NCBI GenBank assembly: GCA_014859225.1
Contig: JACUUP010000271.1
Coordinates: 1-11,839, forward strand
Source: Candidatus Aerophobota bacterium
GTDB lineage: Bacteria > Aerophobota > Aerophobia > Aerophobales > B3-G15
Direction: 5' to 3'
DNA length: 11,839 bases
The notes under the pieces are model-generated. The model saw nothing but the letters and a program-made list of their open reading frames with translations, was not told the origin of the DNA and searched no databases. The position numbers were made by a program, and so were the translations under genes. Positions 1-6,563 of this stretch are shown one piece after another. The number at the start of each line of letters is the position of its first letter. Positions within the stretch are counted from its first letter, which is position 1.

Positions 1-2
1 GA

Positions 3-1043
3 AAAGGTGCCCGTCTTATTCTTATATCTCATCTGGGTCGACCCAAAGGGAAAGTTGTTTCTGAGCTTAAGATGGATAAGGTGGCTGAGCGACTTTCTGA
101 AATTTTGGGCAAAAAAGTGATAAAATTGGATACGTGTGTGGGTGATGAGGTAGAGCAGGTTGTGGATAAATTAAAATCAGGTGATGTAGTTCTTTTAGAA
201 AATACCCGATTCTACAAAGAGGAAACGGAAAATGATGTAGAGTTTGCTAAAAAGCTTGCCCGATTGGGAGATATTTTTGTTAATGATGCTTTTGGAGCAG
301 CACATCGCGCTCATGCTTCCACTGTAGGTGTTGCTGAGTTTCTTCTGGCAGTTTCCGGTCTTCTTATGGCTAAGGAGCTTGAGATGCTGGATGGCATTTT
401 AACCAATCCAGCTTCTCCCTTTATAGCCATTTTAGGAGGTGCGAAGGTTTCTGATAAAATAGGTGTTCTAAAGAGCCTTCTTGGGAAATGTCAGGAAATT
501 CTTATTGGGGGAGCAATGGCATACACCTTTCTTAGAGCTGAAAAAATTCCGACGGGCAGGTCCCTGGTAGAGGAGGATAAAGTAGAGGAAGCTAAGAAAA
601 TTATGGAAGATGCAGAAAAAAGAGGTTGCAGGATTCATCTTCCCGTAGACCATGTTGTTGCTCCTGAGATTGCAAGTGGTGTGCAAATTAAAATAGTTGG
701 TGAGAAAGAAATCCCCTCAAACTACCTGGCACTTGATATAGGCCCTGAGACTATAAGGCTTTTTAATGAATCTATTGAGCGGGCAAAAACAATTTTCTGG
801 AACGGACCTCTTGGTTACTTTGAGATTGATGAGTTTGCCCGGGGAACAGGGGAGATTGCCAGAAAGCTTGCCCGGGTAAAAGCGGAAGTTGTGGTGGGAG
901 GGGGAGATTCTATTAGCGCACTGAAAAAGGATAATTTGCTGGATAAGATGAGTCATGTTTCAACCGGAGGAGGAGCATCACTTGAGTTTTTAGAGGGGAA
1001 ACAGCTTCCAGGAGTAGCTGTTTTAAAGGATAAAAAAGACTGA
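3..1043 (+). CDS. pgk: phosphoglycerate kinase, 5'-truncated by window edge
   Basis: Cytosolic glycolytic enzyme that transfers phosphate between 1,3-bisphosphoglycerate and ADP. The reading frame is open from base 3, so the gene starts outside the window; roughly 45 N-terminal residues are missing compared with the usual length of about 390-400. Visible family motifs in order are SHLGRPKG (substrate-binding arginine), LLENTRF, NDAFGAAHRAHAS, ILGGAKVSDKI, FWNGPLGYFE, GGGDSISAL and the C-terminal STGGGASLEFLEGK hinge and nucleotide segment. GGGDSISAL departs slightly from the common GGGDTVAAV form. The stop is 7 nt before tpiA, and the tpiA Shine-Dalgarno overlaps it, so the two are co-transcribed. 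The identification is secure. Confidence 0.97.
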   Translation, partial: KGARLILISHLGRPKGKVVSELKMDKVAERLSEILGKKVIKLDTCVGDEVEQVVDKLKSGDVVLLENTRFYKEETENDVEFAKKLARLGDIFVNDAFGAAHRAHASTVGVAEFLLAVSGLLMAKELEMLDGILTNPASPFIAILGGAKVSDKIGVLKSLLGKCQEILIGGAMAYTFLRAEKIPTGRSLVEEDKVEEAKKIMEDAEKRGCRIHLPVDHVVAPEIASGVQIKIVGEKEIPSNYLALDIGPETIRLFNESIERAKTIFWNGPLGYFEIDEFARGTGEIARKLARVKAEVVVGGGDSISALKKDNLLDKMSHVSTGGGASLEFLEGKQLPGVAVLKDKKD

Positions 1044-1050
1044 GGAGAAA

Positions 1051-1812
1051 ATGTTGCGAAAATCAATTATGGGCGGTAACTGGAAGATGAATAAGAGTTT
1101 GCAGGAAGCTACAGAATTTACAAAAAAGTTAATTTCGGAATTAGGGACATACAGGGATGTGGAAACCGTCATTTTCCCACCTTTCCCCTACCTTAAGATG
1201 ATAAGCTCTCTTCTTGGTGAAACAGATGTAGCTTTGGGTGCTCAAAATATGTTCTGGGAGGAAAAAGGTGCCTACACGGGTGAGGTGTCGCCTTTAATGT
1301 TGATGGATGTTGGATGCAGGTATGTTATCCTGGGTCATTCCGAGAGAAGACAGTATTTTGGCGAGACGGATGAGGGGATAAATAAAAAAATAAAGGCAGC
1401 GTTAAAGTTTCAGCTTACCCCACTTGTTTGCGTGGGGGAGAAGCTTGAAGAAAGAAAAAAAGGGCTGGCAAAAGAGATAGTTAAATCTCAGTTGACAAAA
1501 TGCTTTACGGGTATTAACTCTTCCGAGGTTCCCCAGATTGTTATTGCTTATGAGCCAGTTTGGGCTATAGGAACCGGGGAAACTGCCACTCCAAAGCAGG
1601 CTCAGGATATGCATCAGTTTATAAGGGAAATTCTTCAGGAAATATTTGACAAAAAAACAGCTAATCTGGTGAGAGTTCAGTATGGGGGCAGCGTAAAACC
1701 GGATAACATAAAAGAGCTCATGCAAGAGCCCGATATTGATGGGGCGCTTGTAGGGGGTGCCAGCCTGGATGTTGATTCCTTTATTAAAATAGTAAAGTAT
1801 GGAGAGTTTTGA
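1051..1812 (+). CDS. tpiA: triosephosphate isomerase
   Basis: Interconverts dihydroxyacetone phosphate and glyceraldehyde 3-phosphate in the cytosol. The 253-residue length is normal. Active-site residues are all visible: Asn10 and Lys12 in GGNWKMN, His96 in ILGHSERR, Glu168 in AYEPVWAIGTG, then YGGSVKPDN and the phosphate-binding GALVGGASL near the C-terminus. The start at 1051 is chosen because a GAGGAG ribosome-binding site lies at 1042-1047, inside the pgk stop region; an internal ATG at 1069 has no better site. The gene sits directly after pgk and overlaps secG by one base. This pgk-tpiA-secG order is common in many bacteria. Confidence 0.97.
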   Translation: MLRKSIMGGNWKMNKSLQEATEFTKKLISELGTYRDVETVIFPPFPYLKMISSLLGETDVALGAQNMFWEEKGAYTGEVSPLMLMDVGCRYVILGHSERRQYFGETDEGINKKIKAALKFQLTPLVCVGEKLEERKKGLAKEIVKSQLTKCFTGINSSEVPQIVIAYEPVWAIGTGETATPKQAQDMHQFIREILQEIFDKKTANLVRVQYGGSVKPDNIKELMQEPDIDGALVGGASLDVDSFIKIVKYGEF

Positions 1813-2075
1813 TGGGAATTCTTTTGGTCTTTCAGGTGATTATTTGTATTTTATTAATCGGAGCAGTTTTGCTGCAAGTTGGTAGGGGCGCAAGCACGGG
1901 AGCAGTTTTTGGAGGAAGGCAGGATACTTTTTTTGGTCCCTCAGGTGAAGTTAGTTTTTTGGGAAAGGTAATTGTAGTTTTAACGGTTTTATTTGTGGTG
2001 AACACGGTGCTTCTTTATGTATCTTCACGTCGGATGCCACCTCCAATGCGTCCTGCAGCAGAGGGCACAAGATGA
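1812..2075 (+). CDS. secG: SecG, protein translocase subunit
   Basis: Small integral inner-membrane subunit of the SecYEG translocon that assists SecA-driven protein export. The product has 87 residues. Two hydrophobic helices are visible, about residues 2-22 and 49-70, joined by the family-typical loop GRGASTGAVFGG ... TFFGPSGE. A short proline-rich and basic tail follows (RRMPPPMR). I place the start at the ATG at 1812, which overlaps the tpiA stop as TGATG and has GGAG at 1801-1804 seven bases upstream; the TTG one codon earlier is unlikely. It is the last gene of the glycolytic block; the next gene is separated by a palindromic repeat region. Confidence 0.93.
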   Translation: MGILLVFQVIICILLIGAVLLQVGRGASTGAVFGGRQDTFFGPSGEVSFLGKVIVVLTVLFVVNTVLLYVSSRRMPPPMRPAAEGTR

Positions 2076-2101
2076 AGCTCTTGGGAGCACTCTGCCAGAA
2101 G

Positions 2102-2240
2102 TGTAGGCGCACCTTTTAAGGTGCGTGGTATTTCTTCCGTATTAATGTAGCCGCACCCTTCAGGGTGCGCTCTTTTACGCAGGCTAAAGCCTGCGGCTAC
2201 ATAGGTATTCTTCTCGCGGGCTAAAGGTTGCAGCCACCTA
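2102..2240. repeat. degraded outer palindromic element, split by an inner copy
   Basis: This is most of the secG-mtrB gap. The left part, 2102-2126, is TGTAGG plus a perfect hairpin (stem CGCACCTT at 2108-2115, AAGGTGCG at 2118-2125). The right part, 2215-2240, is CGCGGGCTAAAGGTTGCAG then CCACCTA, a decayed hairpin with G-U pairs and a mismatch. TAGG (2104-2107) can pair with CCTA (2237-2240). Placed together without the middle, these parts have the same plan as the intact element at 2146-2201: terminal TGTAG, a GCACC hairpin, a pyrimidine-rich spacer, a GGCTAAAG hairpin, and a terminal inverted end. The GGTATTTCTTC at 2127-2137 and GGTATTCTTC at 2204-2213 flank the inner copy. The family is not identified; a REP/MITE-like non-autonomous element is inferred. 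Confidence 0.6.
2146..2201. repeat. intact two-hairpin palindromic (REP/MITE-like) element
   Basis: A 56-bp element bounded by perfect 6-bp inverted ends TGTAGC (2146-2151) and GCTACA (2196-2201). It contains two perfect 8-bp hairpins, each with a 2-nt loop: CGCACCCT/AGGGTGCG (2152-2169) and CGCAGGCT/AGCCTGCG (2178-2195), separated by CTCTTTTA. As RNA it would fold into a three-way, cloverleaf-like junction. Perfect pairing suggests recent mobility or selection. No transposase is seen in the window; mobilisation in trans is inferred. Confidence 0.7.
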
Positions 2241-2241
2241 T

Positions 2242-2269
2242 TTGACAAAAATTTTATTTTTGCTAATAA
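2242..2269 (+). promoter_or_regulatory. promoter of mtrB-trp operon
   Basis: A perfect -35 box TTGACA (2242-2247) is followed, after 16 bases, by TAATAA (2264-2269), directly preceded by an extended -10 TGC (2261-2263). The spacer is A/T-rich. It starts two bases after the palindromic repeat ends. With a usual 6-9 base distance, transcription would start at about 2276-2279, that is, at or next to the mtrB ATG (2279). No second promoter of this quality is visible between mtrB and trpE, so it probably drives the whole operon. Confidence 0.7.
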
Positions 2270-2278
2270 AGTAGCATT

Positions 2279-2524
2279 ATGGACATACAGGATGAAGTTG
2301 TAGCTGAATATATTGTGATTAAGGCACTGGAGAGGGGGGTTACCATTATCGGGCTAACGCGTGGGGAAATGACCAGGATTCATCATACCGAGAAACTGGA
2401 CAAAGGAGAATTAATGGTAGCTCAGTTCACACGGCATACATCTGCTATAAAAATTAGAGGAAAAGCAGAGGTTTTTACAAAATATGGAAAAGTAGAACTG
2501 GAAGGACAGGAAGCTAAAGGTTAA
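2279..2524 (+). CDS. mtrB: TRAP, trp RNA-binding attenuation protein
   Basis: Tryptophan-activated RNA-binding protein; in Bacillus it forms an 11-subunit ring that wraps RNA carrying repeated GAG/UAG triplets. The 81-residue product matches B. subtilis TRAP as I recall it, with +2 numbering: [23 protein letters not shown] and [14 protein letters not shown]. The RNA-contact residues Lys37, Lys56 and Arg58 correspond to Lys39, Lys58 and Arg60. Tryptophan-pocket residues (Thr25, Thr30, Gln47, Thr49, Ser53) correspond to Thr27, Thr32, Gln49, Thr51 and Ser55. Bacillus Phe32, which I recall contacting RNA bases, is Ile34 here. There are no Trp residues. No Shine-Dalgarno precedes the ATG and the promoter -10 ends only 9 bases before it, so a leaderless mRNA is likely. 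It lies 53 bp upstream of trpE, whose start region carries a matching TRAP site. The family call is secure; regulatory action is inferred. Confidence 0.93.
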   Translation: MDIQDEVVAEYIVIKALERGVTIIGLTRGEMTRIHHTEKLDKGELMVAQFTRHTSAIKIRGKAEVFTKYGKVELEGQEAKG

Positions 2525-2544
2525 ATGTAATAAATTAAAAACTT

Positions 2545-2597
2545 GAGAATAGCAGAGAAAAGGAAGGAGCAATATAGATGAGACAAGATGAGACGAG
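2545..2597 (+). promoter_or_regulatory. TRAP-binding NAG repeat array over the trpE ribosome-binding site
   Basis: RNA site read on the + strand. NAG triplets start at 2545 (GAG), 2550 (UAG), 2555 (GAG), 2560 (AAG), 2575 (UAG), 2580 (GAG), 2585 (AAG), 2590 (GAG) and 2595 (GAG), all on one exact 5-nt register with 2-nt spacers that contain no G. The two register slots at 2565 and 2570 do not match, but an off-register GAG at 2567-2569 forms the 3' end of the trpE Shine-Dalgarno (GGAAGGAG, 2562-2569). The span is exactly eleven slots. The trpE ATG (2578-2580) lies inside. Known TRAP sites are (G/U)AG repeats with 2-3 nt spacers, and some Bacillus sites overlap ribosome-binding sites and repress translation. 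I infer the same here. Confidence 0.85.
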
Positions 2598-4161
2598 GCG
2601 GATGCGCTCTATTTTTTTTGAGCCAAAAAGAGCAACATATTACCCTGAATTTGCTGAGTTTGAAAAACTTTGCCGGCAGGGTAATTTAATTCCTATCTAT
2701 AGAGAAATACTCGCCGATTTAGAAACTCCATTGTCTGCTTTTATGAAACTGCAGCCGCAAGAAAAAAGCTCTGAGGGAAAATTACAAGATTATACCTACC
2801 TTTTAGAAAGCGTGGAAAAAGGAGAGCGTCTTGGAAGATACTCATTTTTAGGAATTGACCCCTTCATGATTTTTGAAAGTAAGGGAAAAAAAGGGCGGCT
2901 TTTTTCTTCAACGGGCAAAGTAGAAATTCATAATATAGAAAATGACCCCCTTCAAACTTTGAAGCAGATTATGCAACGATTTAAAGTGGTAAACCTTCCT
3001 CACCTTCCTATTTTTTCTGGAGGAGCAGTTGGATATGTGGGATACGATGTAGTTAAGTTCTGGGAAAAGATTTCTTTTTTAGATAAAAAAGATTCAGATT
3101 TTCCTGATTTATTTTTTATATTTACGAAAAGTGTAGTTATATTTGACCATCTTGACCACCGCATAAAGATAATAAGTTTTGCTTTTTTAGATGAAGATGA
3201 AGGTAGCCCTGAAAAAATTTACCAGAGAACAACACAGAGAATAGATGAGATAGTTTTTAGGTTAAGGAGTAAATTTTCTTCATCTTTGGAGATTTCAAGC
3301 TGTATCCCGGAAAAAAGGGAAATTGAATCTAATTTTAGCCCGGAAAGTTTTACAAAAGCTGTAGAAAAGGCTAAGGAGTACATAAGGGATGGAGATATTT
3401 TTCAGGTGGTTATATCTCAGGAATTTAGCAGGAAAATTTCTTCTTCTTCTCTTGATATTTATAGAGTTTTAAGGTCCTTGAATCCTTCGCCTTATATGTA
3501 TTTTTTAAAATGTGGTGATTTTTCTATTGCAGGCTCGTCTCCCGAGATTTTAGTGCGTAAGGAAGGAAAGGAAGTTATACTCAGACCCATTGCCGGGACA
3601 AGACCAAGAGGAAGCTGCGAGGAAGATGATGCAAGGCTGACAGATGAGCTTTTAAAAAACGATAAAGAAAGAGCCGAGCATATAATGCTGGTGGACCTTG
3701 GTAGAAATGACCTGGGAAGAGTTTGCGATTATGGGACAGTGAAAGTTAAAGAACTTTTTTCTCTTGAGAAATATTCACATGTGATGCATCTTGTCTCCGA
3801 GGTCCGGGGAACCTTACGTGATGGATTAGACCAATTTGACCTTTTGCGAGCCTGTTTCCCCGCAGGAACTGTTTCTGGTGCACCCAAGGTAAGAGCTATG
3901 CAGATAATTGAAGAGCTTGAGCCTTGCTGCCGGGGAGCTTATGGAGGAGCTCTTGGTTATTTTAGCTTTTCCGGTAATATGGATACCTGCATAATTATTC
4001 GCACTATGATTGTGAAGGGTGATACAGCTTACATTCAGGCAGGGGCAGGAATTGTTGCTGATTCTATTCCAGAAAATGAGTTTAAAGAAACTGTAAATAA
4101 AGCTAAAGCTTTAACTTCAGCCATAGAGCTTACCGAGGAGGGAAAAGGATGGTTCTGGTAA
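2578..4161 (+). CDS. trpE: anthranilate synthase component I
   Basis: Makes anthranilate from chorismate with ammonia supplied by TrpG; first committed step of tryptophan synthesis. The 527-residue protein has the tryptophan feedback-site motif LLES at residues 75-78, [10 protein letters not shown], then the chorismate-binding domain: [72 protein letters not shown] and [10 protein letters not shown]. The start at 2578 is supported by GGAAGGAG eight bases upstream; family similarity begins only at about residue 20 ([11 protein letters not shown]), so the first 20 residues are an extension that carries the 3' half of the TRAP array. An ATG at 2602 is a weaker alternative. Only three Trp residues occur, two of them in the last three positions (WFW). 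It overlaps trpG by 13 bases. Regulation by allosteric feedback plus TRAP translational repression is inferred. Confidence 0.96.
   Translation: MRQDETRRMRSIFFEPKRATYYPEFAEFEKLCRQGNLIPIYREILADLETPLSAFMKLQPQEKSSEGKLQDYTYLLESVEKGERLGRYSFLGIDPFMIFESKGKKGRLFSSTGKVEIHNIENDPLQTLKQIMQRFKVVNLPHLPIFSGGAVGYVGYDVVKFWEKISFLDKKDSDFPDLFFIFTKSVVIFDHLDHRIKIISFAFLDEDEGSPEKIYQRTTQRIDEIVFRLRSKFSSSLEISSCIPEKREIESNFSPESFTKAVEKAKEYIRDGDIFQVVISQEFSRKISSSSLDIYRVLRSLNPSPYMYFLKCGDFSIAGSSPEILVRKEGKEVILRPIAGTRPRGSCEEDDARLTDELLKNDKERAEHIMLVDLGRNDLGRVCDYGTVKVKELFSLEKYSHVMHLVSEVRGTLRDGLDQFDLLRACFPAGTVSGAPKVRAMQIIEELEPCCRGAYGGALGYFSFSGNMDTCIIIRTMIVKGDTAYIQAGAGIVADSIPENEFKETVNKAKALTSAIELTEEGKGWFW
2595..2619 (+). promoter_or_regulatory. 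possible pause site: weak bulged stem plus T8 in trpE
   Basis: Immediately after the TRAP array, GAG-G-CG (2595-2600) can pair with CGCTC (2605-2609) as a 5-bp stem with one bulged G and a GATG loop. Eight T residues follow at 2612-2619. The stem is too weak for a confident terminator, and it lies within trpE codons. A T-rich tract here could act as an RNA-polymerase pause, as NusG-dependent pausing does in the Bacillus trp leader. This is speculative. Confidence 0.25.
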
Positions 4162-4739
4162 TTGATAACTATGACTCTTTTGTCTACAACCTGGTTCAAT
4201 ATTTGGGTGAGTTAGGAGAGGTGGTAGAGGTTTATAGAAATGATAAAATATCTTGTGACAGGATAAAGGATAAAAATCCTTCCGCAATTGTTATATCTCC
4301 TGGCCCGGGTAGACCCTCTGATGCCGGCATATCCAATAAGGTAATTGAGCGCTTTGCTGGAGTTATTCCTATCTTAGGAGTTTGTCTTGGCCATCAGTGC
4401 ATTGGGGAAGTCTTTGGGGGAAGAATTGTTCGGGCTAAAAGATTAATGCATGGAAAAACATCTCTTATCCATCACAGCGGGAGGGAAATATACCATGGAG
4501 TGGAAAATCCTTTCATAGCTACCCGTTATCATTCTTTAATCATTAAAGAGGATACTCTTGCCTCCTGTTTTTTATTGACAGCCTGGACAAAAGAGGGGGA
4601 AATAATGGGAATAAGACATGAAAGTTATCCTCTATTTGGTATGCAGTTTCACCCTGAGTCCATATTAACGAAAGAAGGTATGAAACTTTTAAGTAATTTC
4701 TTGAATATAAAAGAATCAATCCCCCTGAGGATAAGATGA
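4149..4739 (+). CDS. trpG: anthranilate synthase component II, glutamine amidotransferase
   Basis: Hydrolyses glutamine and passes ammonia to TrpE. Class I amidotransferase of 196 residues, normal for TrpG/PabA. Motifs in order: [31 protein letters not shown], nucleophile Cys79 in GVCLGHQ, MHGKTS at 100-105, RYHSL, and catalytic His168 and Glu170 in QFHPES. The start at 4149 has GAGGAGGG at 4135-4142, all inside the trpE 3' end, and the genes overlap by 13 bases, so translation should be coupled to trpE. It overlaps trpD by 4 bases (ATGA). Whether it also serves folate synthesis with a PabB elsewhere, as in Bacillus, cannot be judged here. Confidence 0.95.
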   Translation: MVLVIDNYDSFVYNLVQYLGELGEVVEVYRNDKISCDRIKDKNPSAIVISPGPGRPSDAGISNKVIERFAGVIPILGVCLGHQCIGEVFGGRIVRAKRLMHGKTSLIHHSGREIYHGVENPFIATRYHSLIIKEDTLASCFLLTAWTKEGEIMGIRHESYPLFGMQFHPESILTKEGMKLLSNFLNIKESIPLRIR

Positions 4740-5752
4740 TTAGAGAAGCGCTAAGTATGCTTGTCCAGAGAAAAAACTTGAGCAAGGCTCAGGCAAAAGA
4801 AGTTATGTCTGAGATTATGCAGGGAAAAACAACCTCCTCTCAAATTGCCGCCTTTCTTACCGCCCTTAGAATGAAAAAAGAGACGGTGGAGGAGATAACT
4901 GGTATGGCTGAGGAGATGATGGATAAAGCTGTAAGTTTTCCCTGGAATGGTGGTATTCTTGTAGATACCTGTGGCACAGGAGGGGACGGGATTGGTACAT
5001 TCAATGTATCAACGAGCTGTGTTTTTGTAGTGGCAGCTAGCGGGGTAAAGGTAGCTAAACATGGAAATAGAGCTCTATCAAGTATGTGTGGCAGTGCTGA
5101 TGTTTTAGAGGAACTCGGAGTTAAACTTGAGATTTCACCTGATTTAGTAAAAAAATCTTTAGAGGAGATAGGTGTAGGTTTTTTATATGCTCCTTTTTTT
5201 CATCCTGCTATGAAGTATGCTTTGCATCCAAGACGTGAGATAGGAATAAGGACAGTGTTTAATATTTTAGGTCCTTTAACTAACCCTTTGAGGGCAAATG
5301 TTCGCCTGTTAGGGGTTTACAGCTCATCCCTCCTTTTTACCATAGCCTGCGTTGTATCACATCTGGGAGTTAAAAGAGCTTTTATAGTGCGGGGCGAGGA
5401 TGGATTGGATGAGGTTAGCGTAACCTCATCTACTAAGGTGGTAGAGTTAAGGGAGGGAGAAATTATTGGTTACTCTATAGAACCTGAAAAACTTGGTCTG
5501 AGGAGGTGGTCATTAAGCTCACTTAAAGGGGGAGATAGGAAAGTAAATGCTGGGATAATGCGCAATATTTTAAGTGGCAAAGAGAAAGGAGCTAAAAGAG
5601 ATATGGTGCTGATTAACTCCGCCTTCTGTTTGTTGGGAGCAGGTGTAGCCAGTAATCCTGAAGAGGGAGTGGAAATTGCCGCCTTCTGTATTGATTCAGG
5701 AAAAGCAGTTAAAAAATTAGATGATTTAATAGAGTTTACAAATAGTATTTAA
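4736..5752 (+). CDS. trpD: anthranilate phosphoribosyltransferase
   Basis: Joins anthranilate to phosphoribosyl pyrophosphate, second step of the pathway. The 338-residue length is normal. Motifs: a helical N-terminal domain (residues 1-60), DTCGTGGDGIGTFNVST (78-93) for pyrophosphate binding, KHGNRALSSMCGSADVLEELG (108-128; the family more often has HGNRSVSSKSGSAD), FFHPAMKYALHPRREIGIRT, NILGPLTNP and RGEDGLDEVS. The ATG overlaps the trpG stop as ATGA with TGAGG at 4726-4730, so it is translationally coupled. It ends 22 bases before trpC. Confidence 0.96.
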   Translation: MIREALSMLVQRKNLSKAQAKEVMSEIMQGKTTSSQIAAFLTALRMKKETVEEITGMAEEMMDKAVSFPWNGGILVDTCGTGGDGIGTFNVSTSCVFVVAASGVKVAKHGNRALSSMCGSADVLEELGVKLEISPDLVKKSLEEIGVGFLYAPFFHPAMKYALHPRREIGIRTVFNILGPLTNPLRANVRLLGVYSSSLLFTIACVVSHLGVKRAFIVRGEDGLDEVSVTSSTKVVELREGEIIGYSIEPEKLGLRRWSLSSLKGGDRKVNAGIMRNILSGKEKGAKRDMVLINSAFCLLGAGVASNPEEGVEIAAFCIDSGKAVKKLDDLIEFTNSI

Positions 5753-5774
5753 TAAGGAGGATGAGGAAAGATAA

Positions 5775-6563
5775 ATGTTTCAGGATATACTTGAGAAGAT
5801 AATAATTTTCAAGAAAAAAGAGGTTGCAAAAAAAAAGAAAACTTTGCCCCTTTTTAGGTTAAAGGTAAGATTAGATGAAACCCAATATCCCCGAGATTTT
5901 AAAACAAGTATTTCTTGTGGGGATAGGGTGCGCATAATTGCCGAGATTAAACGGCGTTCCCCCTCCGCCGGTATTTTAAGGGATAATTTAAACCCTGCTC
6001 AGTTTGCCAGGCTCTATGAGCAAAATGGAGCCTCAGCTATATCCGTTTTAATTGATGAAAAGTTCTTCGGGGGAAACCTGAAAGACCTGCAGATGGCGAA
6101 AGGGGCAGTTTCTTTACCTGTTCTTGCTAAAGAGTTTATAGTGGATGAGTATCAAATCTATGAAGCAAAACTTTACGGTGCAGATGCCATCTTACTCATC
6201 GCAAGAATGCTCAGCCAGGAAAAACTTCTGAAGTTTTATCAAACTGCCTGTAGCATCCAGATGGGGTGCATAGTAGAGGTACACTCTCCTGAAGATGTTA
6301 AAAAAATTTTGCATCTTCCCTTCCCACTGCTCGTGGGAATTAATAATAGAGACTTAAAGAATTTTGAAGTTAATCTAAGCATAACCGAGAGGATTTTAAG
6401 TCTTCTTCCCCCATCCTCTGTTGTAATTAGTGAAAGTGGCATAAAAACTGCTGAGGATATAAAACTATTAAGAGCAAAGGGTGTGCATATCTTTCTGGTA
6501 GGAGAGGCTATTTTGCGAAGTTCAAATCCTGGTGAAAAGTTAAGAGAGCTTTGTTATGGTTAA
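5775..6563 (+). CDS. trpC: indole-3-glycerol phosphate synthase
   Basis: Closes the ring of carboxyphenylamino-deoxyribulose phosphate to give indole-3-glycerol phosphate. Single-domain (beta/alpha)8 enzyme of 262 residues, not fused to TrpF. Active-site residues are visible: Glu57 and Lys59 in IIAEIKRRSPSAG, Lys119 in VLAKEFIVDE, Glu168 in GCIVEVH, Asn191 in GINNRDL, and Glu220/Ser221 in VISESGI; the phosphate site GEAIL follows. The ATG at 5775 has GAGG at 5764-5767; a GGAGG at 5756-5760 lies further upstream. This is the only internal junction in the operon with a gap (22 bases), so it has an independent ribosome entry site. The C-terminus overlaps trpF by 8 bases. It contains no Trp. Confidence 0.96.
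   Translation: MFQDILEKIIIFKKKEVAKKKKTLPLFRLKVRLDETQYPRDFKTSISCGDRVRIIAEIKRRSPSAGILRDNLNPAQFARLYEQNGASAISVLIDEKFFGGNLKDLQMAKGAVSLPVLAKEFIVDEYQIYEAKLYGADAILLIARMLSQEKLLKFYQTACSIQMGCIVEVHSPEDVKKILHLPFPLLVGINNRDLKNFEVNLSITERILSLLPPSSVVISESGIKTAEDIKLLRAKGVHIFLVGEAILRSSNPGEKLRELCYG

Noticed and set aside
468-956. Antisense open frames inside pgk (and similar ones inside tpiA, trpC, trpF and the peptidase gene)
   Set aside because: They are shadows of strongly conserved genes, have no recognisable domains and no convincing ribosome sites.
2108-2176. Hairpins after secG as an intrinsic terminator
   Set aside because: Strong stems but no real T-run (only TTTT after the second); their paired arrangement fits a repeat element better, though they could slow read-through.
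2525-2577. Classical Trp-codon leader peptide or T-box before trpE
   Set aside because: The gap is only 53 bases, has no short ORF with Trp codons, no T-box sequence and no strong terminator/antiterminator pair; the NAG repeats explain it better.
4110-4150. Second TRAP site at the trpG start
   Set aside because: Only a few GAG/TAG triplets with irregular spacing; GAGGAGGG is adequately explained as the Shine-Dalgarno.
4885-4925. GAG-rich stretch in trpD as a TRAP site
   Set aside because: Triplets are not on a regular 5-nt register and encode an ordinary Glu-rich helix.
5753-5774. TRAP site before trpC
   Set aside because: Only two GAG triplets, both in the GGAGG/GAGG ribosome-site region.
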